Shown piece after piece: positions 11,460-22,716 of a stretch of DNA of 64,000 nucleotides (its first letter is position 1; every line of letters starts with the position of its first letter). Source of the DNA: Mytilus galloprovincialis (Eukaryota > Mollusca > Bivalvia > Mytilida > Mytilidae); the NCBI RefSeq assembly GCF_965363235.1, contig NC_134844.1, positions 23,232,646 to 23,296,645 of the forward strand, given 5' to 3'. The position numbers were made by a program, and so were the translations under genes. Below the pieces are notes generated by a model, which had not been told where the DNA came from, ran no database searches, and was given only the letters and a program-made list of their open reading frames with translations.

Positions 11460-14400
11460 CCATTCAATTAATCAATCAATCAATCAATCAATCATGAAGG
11501 TCTAACTTTAATCATCAGCGTGCTAAATTTGTATACTATAATAAGTATCGAATTATAGGCACTGAATGCTTATATTAACGAATGGTGATCCGTATACATG
11601 TATTTCCCATTAGTGCCAGTTGGCTAAAATTGATATACAAATTTTTATAGTATGTATTGTATATACTGCCCATGTGTTTTACGTATATTCTATGAAATAG
11701 TCGCAAAGTAAAGTTTTACCATTATAGTTCTGTAGAATGTATCGTTTATTTTCTTCAGATCAGGAAACAAAATGTGCCCAACCTCTTTGGATTGGAATTA
11801 TGATAGTTTTTAAATGTATAATCAGACCTAGAAAGAACTGAAATGAAATGAAAAATTTATACTCTGCAATACTATGTGCAGCCAATTGCAGAAAATACTT
11901 GTGTAAAAAATAAAGAAATATAGTTTTACGGATTTAAAAAAAAAACATCAACTCTAACAAAAGGTGAATTTAAACAATCGTAAGAAAAATCCCCCTCCCT
12001 ACCCGAATAGCAAATGTTCGACCCCAAATGGTCTATCATGTTGGTTTGTTATTGTGACAGTTTTAAGTACTAGTATAAAGTACATATAATATTAACACAT
12101 CTTGAAATAAAAAAAAATATGCAGTATTTTAATGGAGATATTGACATGACATTTTTCATTCCAAATATATTATCTACCCTCGGTCATTATCAGTACTCGA
12201 GTCATTGACCTCTGGTTCTTATCATGACGAAGGACGGAGAAAATATCTGCAATGTCACGTAATAATGACTTTATAATATGAGTTTTACCTGTATTCCATA
12301 TCCATTGTAGCACACATTGTGTACATGATACATCTCGAGGAAGAACAAGTGTGACTGCATATGTCCCAACAGCTCCTGGCTCATCAAATTTTGTTTGCCC
12401 GTTTGGTTGATGGAGTATATGTGCATCAAAGCATGACTGAGTGGCTCGTACACTGGGGTTATTAACAGGACAAATACGAAATTCGTGAAAACCTTTATGA
12501 GAAGCTGTTATTTCTAGTTTCACTTCCATTGTGTTTCCGGCACTATAATTTCCTGCTATAGTGCCAGTCGCATATTTTCCTCCTGCCTCGTTCTCGCGTG
12601 TACCGTCCCATGGATCTCCACATAGTCCACACTTTCCTTTGTTTAAAGTCCATTGTTTCTGAAAGTACCATTTTATGTAAATTTATACGTTAATCTCTTT
12701 GATTTACTATACATGCTATATATGCAGTTGGTACATTTAAATTGTTATGAAGCCAAAATGATTAGCTCTATTCATATCATACGGTAATATCCTTCCAAAT
12801 TGACTAATACTGTGCTTCTTGGTTGCCAAATTTTGTATTACAATTACAGTATTTAACAGCCAATTTTATGGGAGCATTTACTATAGTAGGGGTTGCTAGC
12901 TATAAAACTTTATTAAACCTAGTATCTTTTATGAAAGGCTGTCCCAAAGTCAGAAATACTATTATAATAGTTGTTTTCTATTGGTTTCTTTGGTTGATCT
13001 AGTCTAACGTTTGAATGTGGCAGGGTTTATGGATTTCCCCCATTTGAATTTACCTCCAAATCAATATTTTTATTAATACTTATTTGGATAGATTTATAAA
13101 TGACTTTTAGAACCAATAAGTTATTTAAGCTAATGATATTCTGTATTAAATTGAAATATTCATCTGAGAAAACGCGGGAAATACCCAAATATCAAGATTC
13201 GTTCAAGCGTTGTTATCTGTAAAGGTTTCGAGCTACTGAAAACAGGGCCGTAACTAGGGTTCGAATTCAGGGGAGGCAGGGGTTTGGGGGCCGCCGATTG
13301 AGGACCCCTTGAGAGGGGGGTTGGGGGCGCAGCTCCCCGCCGATTTTTTTCTCTCGGTAAAATGGCTAAAAATGACCCGTTTTCCTTCGATTTCCTTACT
13401 TTAAGAAACACCAGTATTGCTTTAACCTGAAAGCAATTTTTATGCAAAACAAGCTGAGATTGCTGCTCGGGTGAGTTAAGGCTCCGTCTTGAAGGCCGTA
13501 CTTGGACCTATAATTATTAACATTAAATACATTGGGACCGCTGATTTTTTTTCTGAATATAGCTAAAAATGACCCGTTTTCCTTCGATTTCCTTAATTTT
13601 AAGAAACATCAGCTCATTGCTGGATCCTGGAAGCGTTTTTTTATGCAAACAATTATTATCTGTATTTAAAGATATTTTTATTAGAAATCAAACAGGTAAG
13701 TTAAAAAAACATATAAAGCAAAATCATAGAATGCAAGATTTTGTTTTATATATATCTAGGACCTTGAATTAACGTAATTTTAAGTGTACTTTTTTGTATA
13801 TAACGACATGTATATAACTACAACCAGGGACCTATATATAATAGTATATACTTAGTATAGAAAGTCCCTGCTACAACGAATGGGAGTGTTTAACTACTAA
13901 GGCATTGACCAGATTGTTCTCGTACGATCGGGAGACGTTAAAACAAATTTAATAACCCAACAGCTCATTTAGCCGGTAACGAATTTCCGATATCATAAAA
14001 GATTCACAATACAATGGAAACTTCCTCTACTTAATTGAGCACCTAAATAAAAATGAATAGTTAAGTTTTATTCAAAATTGTCGAAAGCAAAGTTTCATAT
14101 GTGTTCTCGTACGAATACTGAATAAAAGACGGACGGCCACACGAAAAAAAAAAATAAAAATACTTAAACGGTTTACTTTCGATCAAAAATCCGGAAAATG
14201 ACAGATATATCACGTATCATGATGACACTGTTAAAACTGTACTAACTTGTGTTGTTTTTAATATAAATTCAAGTTCTTCGTGTACATATTGTCAATATTT
14301 CATTATAAATAACTTCAAAAAAAATGTTGTAGAAAATTCAGGGGAGGCATTTGCCTCCCCTGCCTCATAGGTAGTTACGGCCCTGGAAAAGAGACACATG

Positions 14401-15264
14401 GATAGATAACTGATATCGTGTTGTCGTCGTCCGCGTTAAACTTTGCTCTAGAAATTAATTCATAAAAGCCATAGATTTATTAAAATATTCACAAGGCCTC
14501 GGTTGTTACACATTTGAAGTTTATTCCAAAAATTATCGATTAAAAAATTAAAAAAATACAAACAAAATACTATAGCCCAGACTTTATGAAGATGGCATCA
14601 AATCTTCAACTTGCATGACTTATTTAGATTCTATTTGTCCAACTATCGAAATAACAAAAATAAAAATTCGCGTGCTGGTGTTCTTCACTGGGTTAAAGTT
14701 TTGCTACACATATTTCTAATTTCATGTTCAGAAATAATCTAATATTCGAAACATGATAATACATAAATCATTGAAACAAAGAAAATAAATCTTAAGGTAC
14801 AAGTATAAATCGACTTTAAATCCATTATAACGATGTCTTATTGCATTGTACACTACAGACAACACCTTACAGTTTCACACCTTATACACAATAGTTAGTA
14901 TATAGGTTTATATATCGTGGCAGGGAGGAGTTTAGGAAAGATTGGCCGTGCTAACATTTACGTGTGTTTGGTGTTTCAAACAATTTTGGCTTTTACAAAT
15001 ATTTACGTCGCAACAAAACTACAGAAAGAAGCACTAAACAAACATGAAATACTCAATTAAATAATAAAATGTAAAATAGACGAATAGAGAGATATCAAGT
15101 ATACATACGTAAAAGCCGCCACATGAAACTTGGTTGTCGTTGTAATTCTTAGGAGTGTTATATCCAAGCCGCCACATCGTGGATCTACCTGGAGGTAAAA
15201 TTAGTCTTCCATGCCCATAAATACTGGTAAATAACGATGCTAGTGTCAAAATTGTGATCATCAT
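10859..15264 (-). CDS. AA15-type copper polysaccharide oxygenase, gene A, with a hydrophobic C-terminus
   Basis: Minus-strand exons 15264-15109 (156 nt), 12658-12289 (370 nt) and 11076-10859 (218 nt) join with GT-AG introns in phases 0 and 1 to give 247 residues. A 17-residue signal peptide ends just before H18, which becomes the N-terminal copper ligand of the histidine brace (HGRLILPPGRS). H106 (ASHKGFHEF) is the second ligand, and the Tyr of EQFYGCADI the likely axial residue. The family oxidatively cleaves chitin or cellulose outside the cell. Unlike gene C, it lacks the Cys-rich end (WC..C..CPP type). After CADIAIS it has a polar linker and a roughly 20-residue hydrophobic tail (FALCLIYILVIQIL...), suggesting a GPI signal or membrane anchor. 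Intron 1 carries a 1.14-kb TIR element and intron 2 a SINE. No promoter was located. Confidence 0.85.
11168..11494 (+). mobile_element. tRNA-derived SINE with (ATCA)n tail
   Basis: The head resembles a Leu/Ser-type tRNA (A-box-like TTGCTGAGTAGTCTAAATAG, then a degraded B box near GAGGTTGTAAGT). A tRNA-unrelated body follows (GTCGATGGTTTCCTCC...) and ends in about 110 bp of ATCA repeats (11384-11494). It lies in intron 2 of oxygenase gene A, opposite to the gene. I recall bivalve SINEs with this body and tail; the exact family name is not claimed. Confidence 0.7.
13243..14385. mobile_element. Non-autonomous TIR transposon, 1143 bp
   Basis: The ends are inverted repeats (CAGGGCCGTAACTA and TAGTTACGGCCCTG) flanked by a 5-bp direct repeat GAAAA at 13238-13242 and 14386-14390. 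Inside the ends are GGGGAGGCA and TGCCTCCCC. The block CTAAAAATGACCCGTTTTCC occurs twice about 200 bp apart, a partial internal duplication. No transposase frame is present. It sits in intron 1 of oxygenase gene A. The superfamily is uncertain; the 5-bp flank could be part of a longer decayed target site. Confidence 0.8.
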
Positions 15265-15612
15265 GCTGCTTTACATAAACTGCATATGAAAAAAAAATAA
15301 AAAAATAAATAGTTTTTGATTTTGATTTTAATTTAATTTAAATGGAGCTCAACTATTGAGTTTAACTTAAAAAGCAAATTTAACAACTTGCCCATGACTA
15401 CATCTGTATGGTTATGGTATTTTATTTTCTTAAAAATACACGAACTATCTTATTCATTAAGACAAATAATAATTTGATATAATGAAACGGATAAAACAAA
15501 GGAATAAAGCAGATGAGACAAGCAACCCACAGACAAACACATGTTTCGCTTTTGTATTATCATTTTGTTTAAATAGTTCAATACAATTCGCCATTTCAGG
15601 AGATTCACTTGT
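15265..15612. other. Upstream of oxygenase gene A, AT-rich
   Basis: The promoter block seen in genes B and C (CTATAAATAYGGAAGCA) was not found here. A TATGCAG acceptor-like site just upstream of the ATG suggests a 5' UTR intron, as in B and C. Confidence 0.35.
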
Positions 15613-15874
15613 TGTCGAGTTGTGAGTTGCGATTATCGAGTTACGAGTTACAAAAGTCGAGTTACGAGTTATGAAAGTCGAGTTGCGAGTTACGAAAGTA
15701 GAGTTGCGAGTTACGAAAGTAGAGTTGCGAGTTACGAAAGTAGAGTTGCGAGTCACAAAAGTCGAGTTGCGAGTAACGAAAGTCGAGTTGCGATTTAAGA
15801 CAGTCGAGTTGCGAGCTACGAAAGTCGAGTTGCGACGGTTAAGAAAGTCGAGTTGGGAGTTAAGAAAGTCGAGT
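15613..15874 (+). repeat. 21-bp minisatellite, about 12 units
   Basis: The unit begins GAGTTGCGAGTTACG and repeats every 21 bp with point variants. Because 21 is divisible by three, it reads open in several frames on both strands; the resulting heptad peptides (VELRVTK, TRNSTFV) are by-products of the period. Related arrays occur at 20148-20340 (inverted) and 20847-20952. Confidence 0.85.
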
Positions 15875-16742
15875 TGCTGCTTAAAAATATGGAAACGAAA
15901 TATTTTTTTATATATTTATAATTTTTGTTTTTGGTGTAACTGTTTCACATTTTGGAATGATGATTGATTATAGAATTGTATACAGTATTGTTGATTTTTG
16001 TTGTTGTTTGGACCTCATCTGAGTCTCTTGTAAAAGTTAAATAGATTGCTTACATAATCACAACGTATAGTATTTTCTGAAGAAGCAGATAGCCTTTTGA
16101 TGGCTTGCAGTTTAATTATTATCAAATTTCATAGCTAGCACCGTCATATTAAACGTAAAGGGAGATAGCAACCAAATTATAGTACATATGTATATGTAAA
16201 AGACCCCTCCTGCAGATTTCATTTAGAGTGGGCTTTTTGGGGCAGCTGCAGAGCCTGGTAATATTCGTTAGGGACCGCAAAATTTATTCTTTGGCAGTGA
16301 CACTCAAAATTGCGGACGTTAACATTATATAGGTCTACATTGACTAGAGATGAAGGGGGAAATGATTGGCGTACATAAAACCAGTTTAAACCCGCCGCAT
16401 TGTTGTGTCTGACCAAAGTCAAGAACCTTTAGCCTTTGTTGCTCTTGTATATTTTTTGGTTCATCTTTATAGGCATAGAATGGCGTCGATATTCTTGATC
16501 TAATGAACATTGTGTTTCGGGGCCTGCTCGGAGCTCCCTCTAGGTGTATGATTTCTCGCTGTGTTGAAGACCTATCGGCCTTTGGTTGAATTGTATATTA
16601 TGGTTGGGTTGCTGTCTTTGACTCATTCCCCGTTTTTATTCTTAAGTCTATACATGTAGCTGTCAAAGACACTATTTAAAAAAAAAAACTACATTTTGCG
16701 CCATTTTGTAGGTAAGATTCAATTGGAAAGTTTAAAATGTTT
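15875..16742. other. Dispersed mussel repeat fragments, no gene
   Basis: Around 16.2-16.65 kb lie fragments ending in TTGGTTGAATTG and GGTTGGGTTGCTGTC, words shared with other mussel repeats near 28.4 and 42.1 kb. The short open frames lack domain patterns. Confidence 0.45.
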
Positions 16743-16971
16743 AGGCACGACATCAAAAGTTCAATGTAGGATAAAAAACTTAATTCATATACTTTTTTCA
16801 ATGACCCCCTACGCCCCTCCTTACTTAATTTGGGAAAAATTGATTGACCAATGAGGATGTATATGAAATCGATTTCAATTAAACAAAAATTGCAGCAATG
16901 TTGACCCCCTTACAAACTTTTTGAATTAAGTTTTTTTTTTATCCTTCATTGATGTTTTGATGTCGTCCCTT
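16743..16971. mobile_element. Imperfect hairpin MITE
   Basis: The left arm GGCACGACATCAAAAGTTCA and following block GGATAAAAAACTTAATTCA recur as reverse complement in the right arm, ending TTTGATGTCGTCCCT. A TA flanks both sides. About 229 bp, non-coding. Confidence 0.65.
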
Positions 16972-17157
16972 ATTGCTACATCGTGAATAAGATTTTTTTA
17001 AAGTATTCCTCCTGGGTATTGGGTAACTTTTAAAACTAAGTCACTTAGGTTTAGAATTAAATAGTGTTCACATGTTTGAGATTGTCAAATATGAGTTAAA
17101 AAACGGTTTCCGTTAGTTTTCTAAGAATTCAATTTGGATTGTTTCACATTTTTTATT

Positions 17158-17290
17158 TTTCGGCCGTTTAAAGCAAACTACAAAGAAAGGATTTTGAAGG
17201 CCATACGGTTGTCTATGGTGGCTTTAATCCACTTCATTTGACCTTGACAGTGCATTATTGCCAATCATACCACATCTCCTTATTTTCATA
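17158..17290 (+). repeat. Fragment of the GGCCGTACGG dispersed repeat
   Basis: GAAGGCCATACGGTTGTC and GCCAATCATACCACATC appear in the same order as in the fuller copy at 22455-22716. Confidence 0.55.
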
Positions 17291-17409
17291 TAGAGGAAAT
17301 GATTCTGTAGCTTTCTAGGACCACACATATATGCTGTTATCCAGTGTAAATTAGAACGTACGACCCGTTGCTTTCAAGTCTTGTGCTAATACAAACTTTT
17401 GGTTTAACT

Positions 17410-18728
17410 ATAGTGTATAGTGCTTTCTTTTAGTTTTTATGATGTCATTTTTATCAGTATCTATTACATTAACTTATAAATTTTTAAATTGGTCTAATGA
17501 TGTGATAGGTTCATTTGGAGGTCTATTAAAACATACAACTAAGAATCTACCAGTTTTTGTTGTAATTTTTAATAAACAGCTTCGCCATGAGCGCATGATA
17601 CGCCCTACGTCTTGTGTGGAAGTTTTATGCAATACTCATCAATAGTTTCTGAGAAAGTTTTAAACAATAACCATTTATTGTTTTTGAGACACGGCGGGAC
17701 ATGTAAAAAAAAAGATCCCCTTTTTTTATAAAATACTCAATAACTCAAAAATAAAATTTTAAGTCATCACCAAAAAGTATACAGATCTTTACAGTAATAT
17801 AACAAAGAAGTGTGTAAAGTTTTAAGCAATAATCATAATTTGTTTTTGAGATACGGCACGACATGTAAAAACCCCCTCCCCCTTTTTTACAAAATACTCA
17901 ATGACTCAAAAATGAAAATTTGAATCATCACCAAAAAGTATACAGATCTTTAGATTAATATAACAAAGAAGTGTATAAAGTTTTATGCAATAATCATAAA
18001 TTGTTTTTGAGATACAGCGCGACATGTAAAAAAACCCTCCCACTTTTTTACAAAATACTCAATAACTCAAAAATGAAATTTTGAATCATCACCAAAAAGT
18101 ATACAGATATTAAGACTAATATAACTAAGAAGTGTGTAAAGTTTTAAGCAATAATCAAGAATTGTTTTTGAGATACGATGCGACATGTGAAAAAAAAAAA
18201 CACACCCCTGTCTTAGTTACAAAGTGCCGTAACTCAAAAAGTTTAAATCCTATTTTCACCAAAAAGTATACAGATCATTTGACCATTATAAGAAATAACT
18301 ATATTAAGTTTCATGAAATTTGGATAAGTCGTTCTTAAGTTATGGTGCGACATGTTTACGCCGGACAGACAGACGGACAGACGGACAGACGGACGGAACG
18401 ACGGACGGACACCGGACATTTGTATACCATAATACGTCCCGTAAAAATTTTGACGGGCGTATAAAAACGATGGATTGAATACGAAAAGTAAACATAGATT
18501 CCGCTATTTTTGGATCATCTTCTAAATCTATAAGTTCTATTTCTTTGCTGCAAATCCTCATCTTCAAATGCATTGACCGTTCGTTATTAAGCGATTGTCC
18601 ACACACATGTCTTTGTTAAAATGACTTGTGATGTATAAGTATCAGAACCAAAAAAAAAAAAAATATTAATAAATCCATACGAAATTCCAATGAACAAACT
18701 ATTTTCTCCGTGATTTTGCAGTGTGTTA
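17410..18728 (+). repeat. Left arm of a large inverted duplication (interrupted)
   Basis: The flanking parts 17410-17570 and 18465-18728 are the reverse complement of 21690-21275. They are interrupted here by the element at 17571-18464. The arm continues beyond the foldback element at 19928-20020, matching 21275-21190. The opposite arm supplies empty sites for both insertions. Confidence 0.85.
17571..18464 (+). mobile_element. Non-autonomous element with about 161-bp tandem body
   Basis: Four to five units with 161-167 bp spacing (anchored by GAGATACGGCACGACATG) precede a (GACGGACA)n-type run and a terminal hairpin (CCCGT...ACGGG; ATACGTCCCG...CGGGCGTAT). The inverted-duplication arm at 21.5 kb reads GTAATTTTTAAAAACGATGG without it, so the borders are known to within a few bases. 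It is non-coding. Confidence 0.8.
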
Positions 18729-19927
18729 AGCCTCGGTCACACCTTACCGGACTAGCACGAACGGACGCCTTACGGATGAAAATAAAAGTTGTCCGTTGAC
18801 AAAATTGTTATCCGTTGGGAGTCCGTTGATGTACTGACCGAATAAAACGGACGTGTAACGGATGCATAACGGACACACACCGGATATACAACGTACGAGA
18901 AACGGACACGTACCTGACAGAACGGATGTCGAACGTACATCCAACGGACGAGTAACGCATAAAACGGACACCTAACGGAAGCGTACCGGATAAAACGGAT
19001 GAACAAGATATACGGACAAAAATCAAAGGCGACAATAATAATACATGTAAATCGCATAAATATTCAAAATGTTTCTGTGTAACTGCTTTTGGTTTGTTCT
19101 TCAAAATTCCGCCAAAGGGCAGTGTCTGGCCTGAATAAGAACTGCTTGATTGTGAAGACGTGCCTATACTCTAAGATCGATTATGAATAATAAGAATTCA
19201 TGAACCTTAAGAAACCTGACATACCAATAATTTTCATTTCTGACGCGAAATTTTCAATTGGCATTTATCCGTTTCAGATTCGTTCATCATCCGTTTTATC
19301 CGTTATACGTCCGGTAGAAGTCCGTTTCTCATCCGTTCAACATCCGTTTTATCCGTTAAACGTCCGGTAGAAGTCCGTTGGTGAATTTATCTTCCAGACC
19401 TCTAACGGATGTATAACGGACACGTAACGGATACAAAACGGAAAAGAAACGGACGAGTACCGTACAAAACGGACGCCTAACGGACGTTCAACGGACATTT
19501 TATCCGCTGAACGTCCGTTCAAAGTTTTGAACATGCTCAAAATTTTCCACCGGACAGAACGAACGTCGACGGATAAAACGTTCGCTTAACGGACATCAAA
19601 CTCCGGACAGTGATCGTTTCCGTTCCGGAACTATTTTCCTTTACTCCATCAATGTAGATTAGTATGCGGACCCGTATTCGGACATCAAACTCCGGACAGT
19701 GGTCGTTTCCGTTCCGGAACTATTTTCCTTTACTCCATCAATGTAGAGTAGTATGCGGACCCGTATTCAGATCGGAATGGAACCGCCGGGGAGTTTGAAC
19801 GGACATGCAACGGATCAGAACGGACGTCTAACGGATAAGAACGGACGTCTAACGGACATGAACGGATTGAAAAAAAGTTATCCGTTAGACGTCCGTTCGA
19901 ACTATCCGGTAAGGTGTGACCGAGGCT
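18729..19927. mobile_element. Foldback transposon filled with 11-bp AACGGAC words (family 1)
   Basis: The ends are long inverted repeats starting AGCCTCGGTCACACC. Both halves are packed with AACGGAYNNNN words, mostly 11 bp apart with 9- and 10-bp variants, in either orientation. The TTA at 18726-18728 is repeated at 19928-19930, and the duplicate arm near 21.26 kb has one TTA at this site, which fixes the target-site duplication as TTA. A central palindrome TTTTGAACATGCTCAAAA lies near 19522. An 89-bp unit is tandemly doubled from about 19591. There is no transposase frame. TTA is the target of PIF/Harbinger-like elements, but this class is not proven. Confidence 0.85.
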
Positions 19928-20147
19928 TTATATATAGTCTGCGCGAGATGCAAATATTCCTTTACTATTCCATTTTTAGGATTATTTGTTTACGAAATAT
20001 AAGGTAATATTGGTCATACCGGTTCTTTTTAGGTTGTAGTGTAAACGCACTGGATAAGATAAGATCGATCTCGTCCTTTAAGGATACATTATTTTTTTTT
20101 TCAAATACTTCAAGAACTTATATTAGACTTTTATAAAAAAAAAATGT

Positions 20148-20340
20148 AAATCGCAACTCGACTTTTTTAACTCGCAACTCGAAACTTTTGTAACGCGCAA
20201 CTCGACTTTCTTAACTCGCAACTCGACTTTCTTAACTCGCAACTCGACTTTTGTAACTCGTAATTCGACTTTTGTAACTTTCAACTCGACTCTTGTAACT
20301 CGCAACTCGACTTTCGTAACTCGCAACTTGCAACTCTACG
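20148..20340 (-). repeat. 21-bp minisatellite, inverted copy
   Basis: The same unit as at 15.6 kb on the opposite strand (AACTCGCAACTCGACTTTC), about nine units. Confidence 0.85.
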
Positions 20341-20846
20341 ATAAGAAATCCTCCCATTTCAGGGCCCTAATTTAGTAAATACTCTAAACGATGGCATGGG
20401 GTTTTGCCATTTTGAAGGCCGTATAGTGACCTTTAGCTGTTTAGATCCTCGCTCGGATTACATACACACTGTTTAATTTCAACTGGATATCTGCATGCGT
20501 AGCGATATATAAAGTACTAGTAAATGGTTGTATAGTGGCGGCAAAACTACGTACGACAAATAGAAACAGAAACGTAAACAAACGTCAATGGATATCGCTT
20601 TTTATTCTAGAGTTTCATATAAATGTTCAAATATAATAAATAAAAAGCTCAATAATATGTTTTATTTCGAATCTATGTTTGAACAATAACGACCCGAAAG
20701 GTGGACACATGGGGTCCTATTCCGTGTTCAAACATGTATCTGTGCTTCAACCAATTCGGACAGGCTTTCTGGGTCATATTCAATTGTTCGTATTTGCTTT
20801 TCTTTGTATATACTTCTAGAATTCCCCTTTTCACAACACTTAAGTT
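20341..20846. other. Intergenic, nothing recognised
   Basis: A short fragment near 20.41 kb (GAAGGCCGTATAGTGACC) belongs to the dispersed mussel repeat. No gene is seen. Confidence 0.45.
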
Positions 20847-20952
20847 GTAATCAAGTTGCGAGTTACAAGAGTCGAGTTGAAAGTTACAAAAGTCGAGATG
20901 CGAGTTAAGAAAGTCGAGTTGCGAGTAACAAAAGTTGAGTTGCGAGTTACAT
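20847..20952 (+). repeat. 21-bp minisatellite, third array
   Basis: About five units of the GAGTTGCGAGTTACG repeat, direct relative to 15.6 kb. With the array at 20148-20340 it forms an inverted pair about 0.5 kb apart. Confidence 0.8.
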
Positions 20953-21051
20953 TTTTATTGTTTATTTGGTCATAATTTTCGTGAAGTTTGTTTCTGCACA
21001 AATGCTTTTTTTTACAATTTTAATTTGGTTTTAAAAAAATGTATGATAAAC

Positions 21052-21192
21052 AGAATAATACATGGCAAAATCCGTATCACACGCCGTATCACCCTCGACC
21101 AATATCATCCCTCGGGCCAGAAGGCCCTCTGGCTGATAATGGTATCTCGGGATGATACGGCATATGATACGGATTTTGCCATGTATTATTCT
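21052..21192. mobile_element. 141-bp hairpin MITE
   Basis: The left arm AGAATAATACATGGCAAAAT and the complementary right end frame a near-palindrome with inner GTATCA/TGATAC and TCATCCC/GGGATGA pairs. It lies next to the end of the inverted-duplication arm. Confidence 0.8.
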
Positions 21193-21690
21193 CTATATAT
21201 TTCGTAAACAAATGATCCTAAAAATAGAATAGTAAAGAATTTCTGCATCTCGCGCGGATTATATATAACACACTGCAAAATCATTGAGAAAATAGTTTGC
21301 TCATTGGAATTTCGTATGGATTTATTAATCATTTTTTGGGGGTTCTTATACATCACAAGTCATTTTAACAAAGACATGCGTGTGGACTATCGCTTGATAA
21401 CGAACGGTCAATTAATGCATTTGAAGATGAGGATTTGCAGCAAAGAAATAGAACTTATCGATTTAGAAGGTGATAAAAAAATAGCGGAATCTATGTTTAC
21501 TTTTCGTATTCCATCCATCGTTTTTAAAAATTACAACAAAAACTGGTAGATTCTTAGTTGTATGTTTTAATAGACCTCCAAATGACCCTATCACATCATT
21601 AGATCATTTTGAAAATTTATTAGATAATGTAATAGATACTGATAAAAATGTCATCATAAAAACTAAAAGAAAGCACTAATATACACTAAT
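21193..21690 (-). repeat. Right arm of the inverted duplication
   Basis: Reverse complement of 17410-17570 plus 18465-18728 plus 19928-20020, but without the two insertions found there. Point differences show the duplication is not recent. Confidence 0.85.
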
Positions 21691-21699
21691 AAAATTGAA

Positions 21700-21975
21700 T
21701 TTTGTCTCACACAATTGACTTTTGTGTTTTAATTTCCATATTAGATAACAAAAGTCAATTTTGTATGCAAATAAGTTTATATTTGCATACCTTTTTGACA
21801 AAATTGACATTTGTCATGACAAAAATGAATTTTGTCTACAAAAATGAATTTTGTCATGACAAAACTGAATTTTGTCATCACAAAATTGAAGTTCTCATAA
21901 AACAAGTCTGTATCACATAGTTTTGTAAGACAAAACTGAATTTGTTATGACAGAATTGAACTTTGTACAAAACCA
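21700..21975. repeat. Palindromic array of TGACAAAAYTGA / TTTTGTCA words
   Basis: Near-palindromic units of about 21 bp (TGACAAAAYTGAATTTTGTC) recur several times with short variants. Like the 21-bp minisatellites, the spacing is about two helical turns. It is non-coding and AT-rich. Confidence 0.6.
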
Positions 21976-22454
21976 CAAGAGTCCCATTCGGCGCCCCGTA
22001 GGTAGTGGGTTCGAAAGTTCGAAAGGGAAAGTTATCGAGAATGATATACCATAATGATTCCTGTCAGTAAAAAATCATTAATAGCAACATACTTTTGAAT
22101 CTAAATGGTTTATTTGTTTTGGTTAAATTTTGTAATGCGTTAACTTATTCATCGTGTTAAACTGGAAGCTAGCCTAATGGTCATTGGTTTTAGAGAAAAC
22201 GTCCAAACCAATATAACTTTTAAATAAGTTTAAAGGGTGCCGTGAGTGAGCATACAATCGACAAAAGCACCCTTTAATGAACACAAAAAAACCCCAATAT
22301 ATCTAAGAGGAGCAATATAAAAAATCTGGAACACCTAGTATTTCTTCCCACAAAAAGTGAATCAATTTATCATTCCTTTAAAGGGATTTGAAAAAAAATT
22401 AAAAATTTTCTTTTGATATTTTTTTCTTGATCTAGAATATTTCAAGACAATATG
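21976..22454. other. Intergenic, nothing recognised
   Basis: A B-box-like GGTTCGAAAGTTC near 22.01 kb could be a SINE remnant, but no matching A box was found. No gene. Confidence 0.4.
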
Positions 22455-22716
22455 CCTGTAATTCGGTGGTTGTCGTTTGTTTATGTGTTACATATTTGTT
22501 TTTCATTCATTTGTTTTTACATAAATAAGGCCGTTAGTTTTCTCGTTTGAATTGTTTTACATTGTCGTATTGGGGCCTATAATAGCTGACTGTGCGGTAT
22601 GGGCTTTGCTCATTGTTGAAGGCCGTACGGTGACCTATAGTTGTTAATGCCTGTGTCATTTTGGTCTTTTGTGGATAGTTGTCTCATTGGCAATCATACC
22701 ACATCTTCTTTTTTAT
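22455..22716 (+). repeat. Dispersed mussel repeat, fullest copy
   Basis: Runs from TTGTCGTTTGTTTATGTG through GAAGGCCGTACGGTGACC to GGCAATCATACCACATC. It serves here as the reference for the shorter copies at 10.3, 17.2 and 50.8 kb. Confidence 0.7.

Noticed and set aside
11384-11494. (ATCA)n run as an independent microsatellite
   Set aside because: It is the tail of the SINE that ends there.
15457-15967. Heptad-repeat proteins (VELRVTK, TRNSTFV)
   Set aside because: Both strands are open only because the minisatellite period is 21 bp; no start context or flanking coding sequence.
18770-19104. Overlapping minus-strand frames rich in Val, Arg and Ser
   Set aside because: Products of the 11-bp word array in the foldback transposon.
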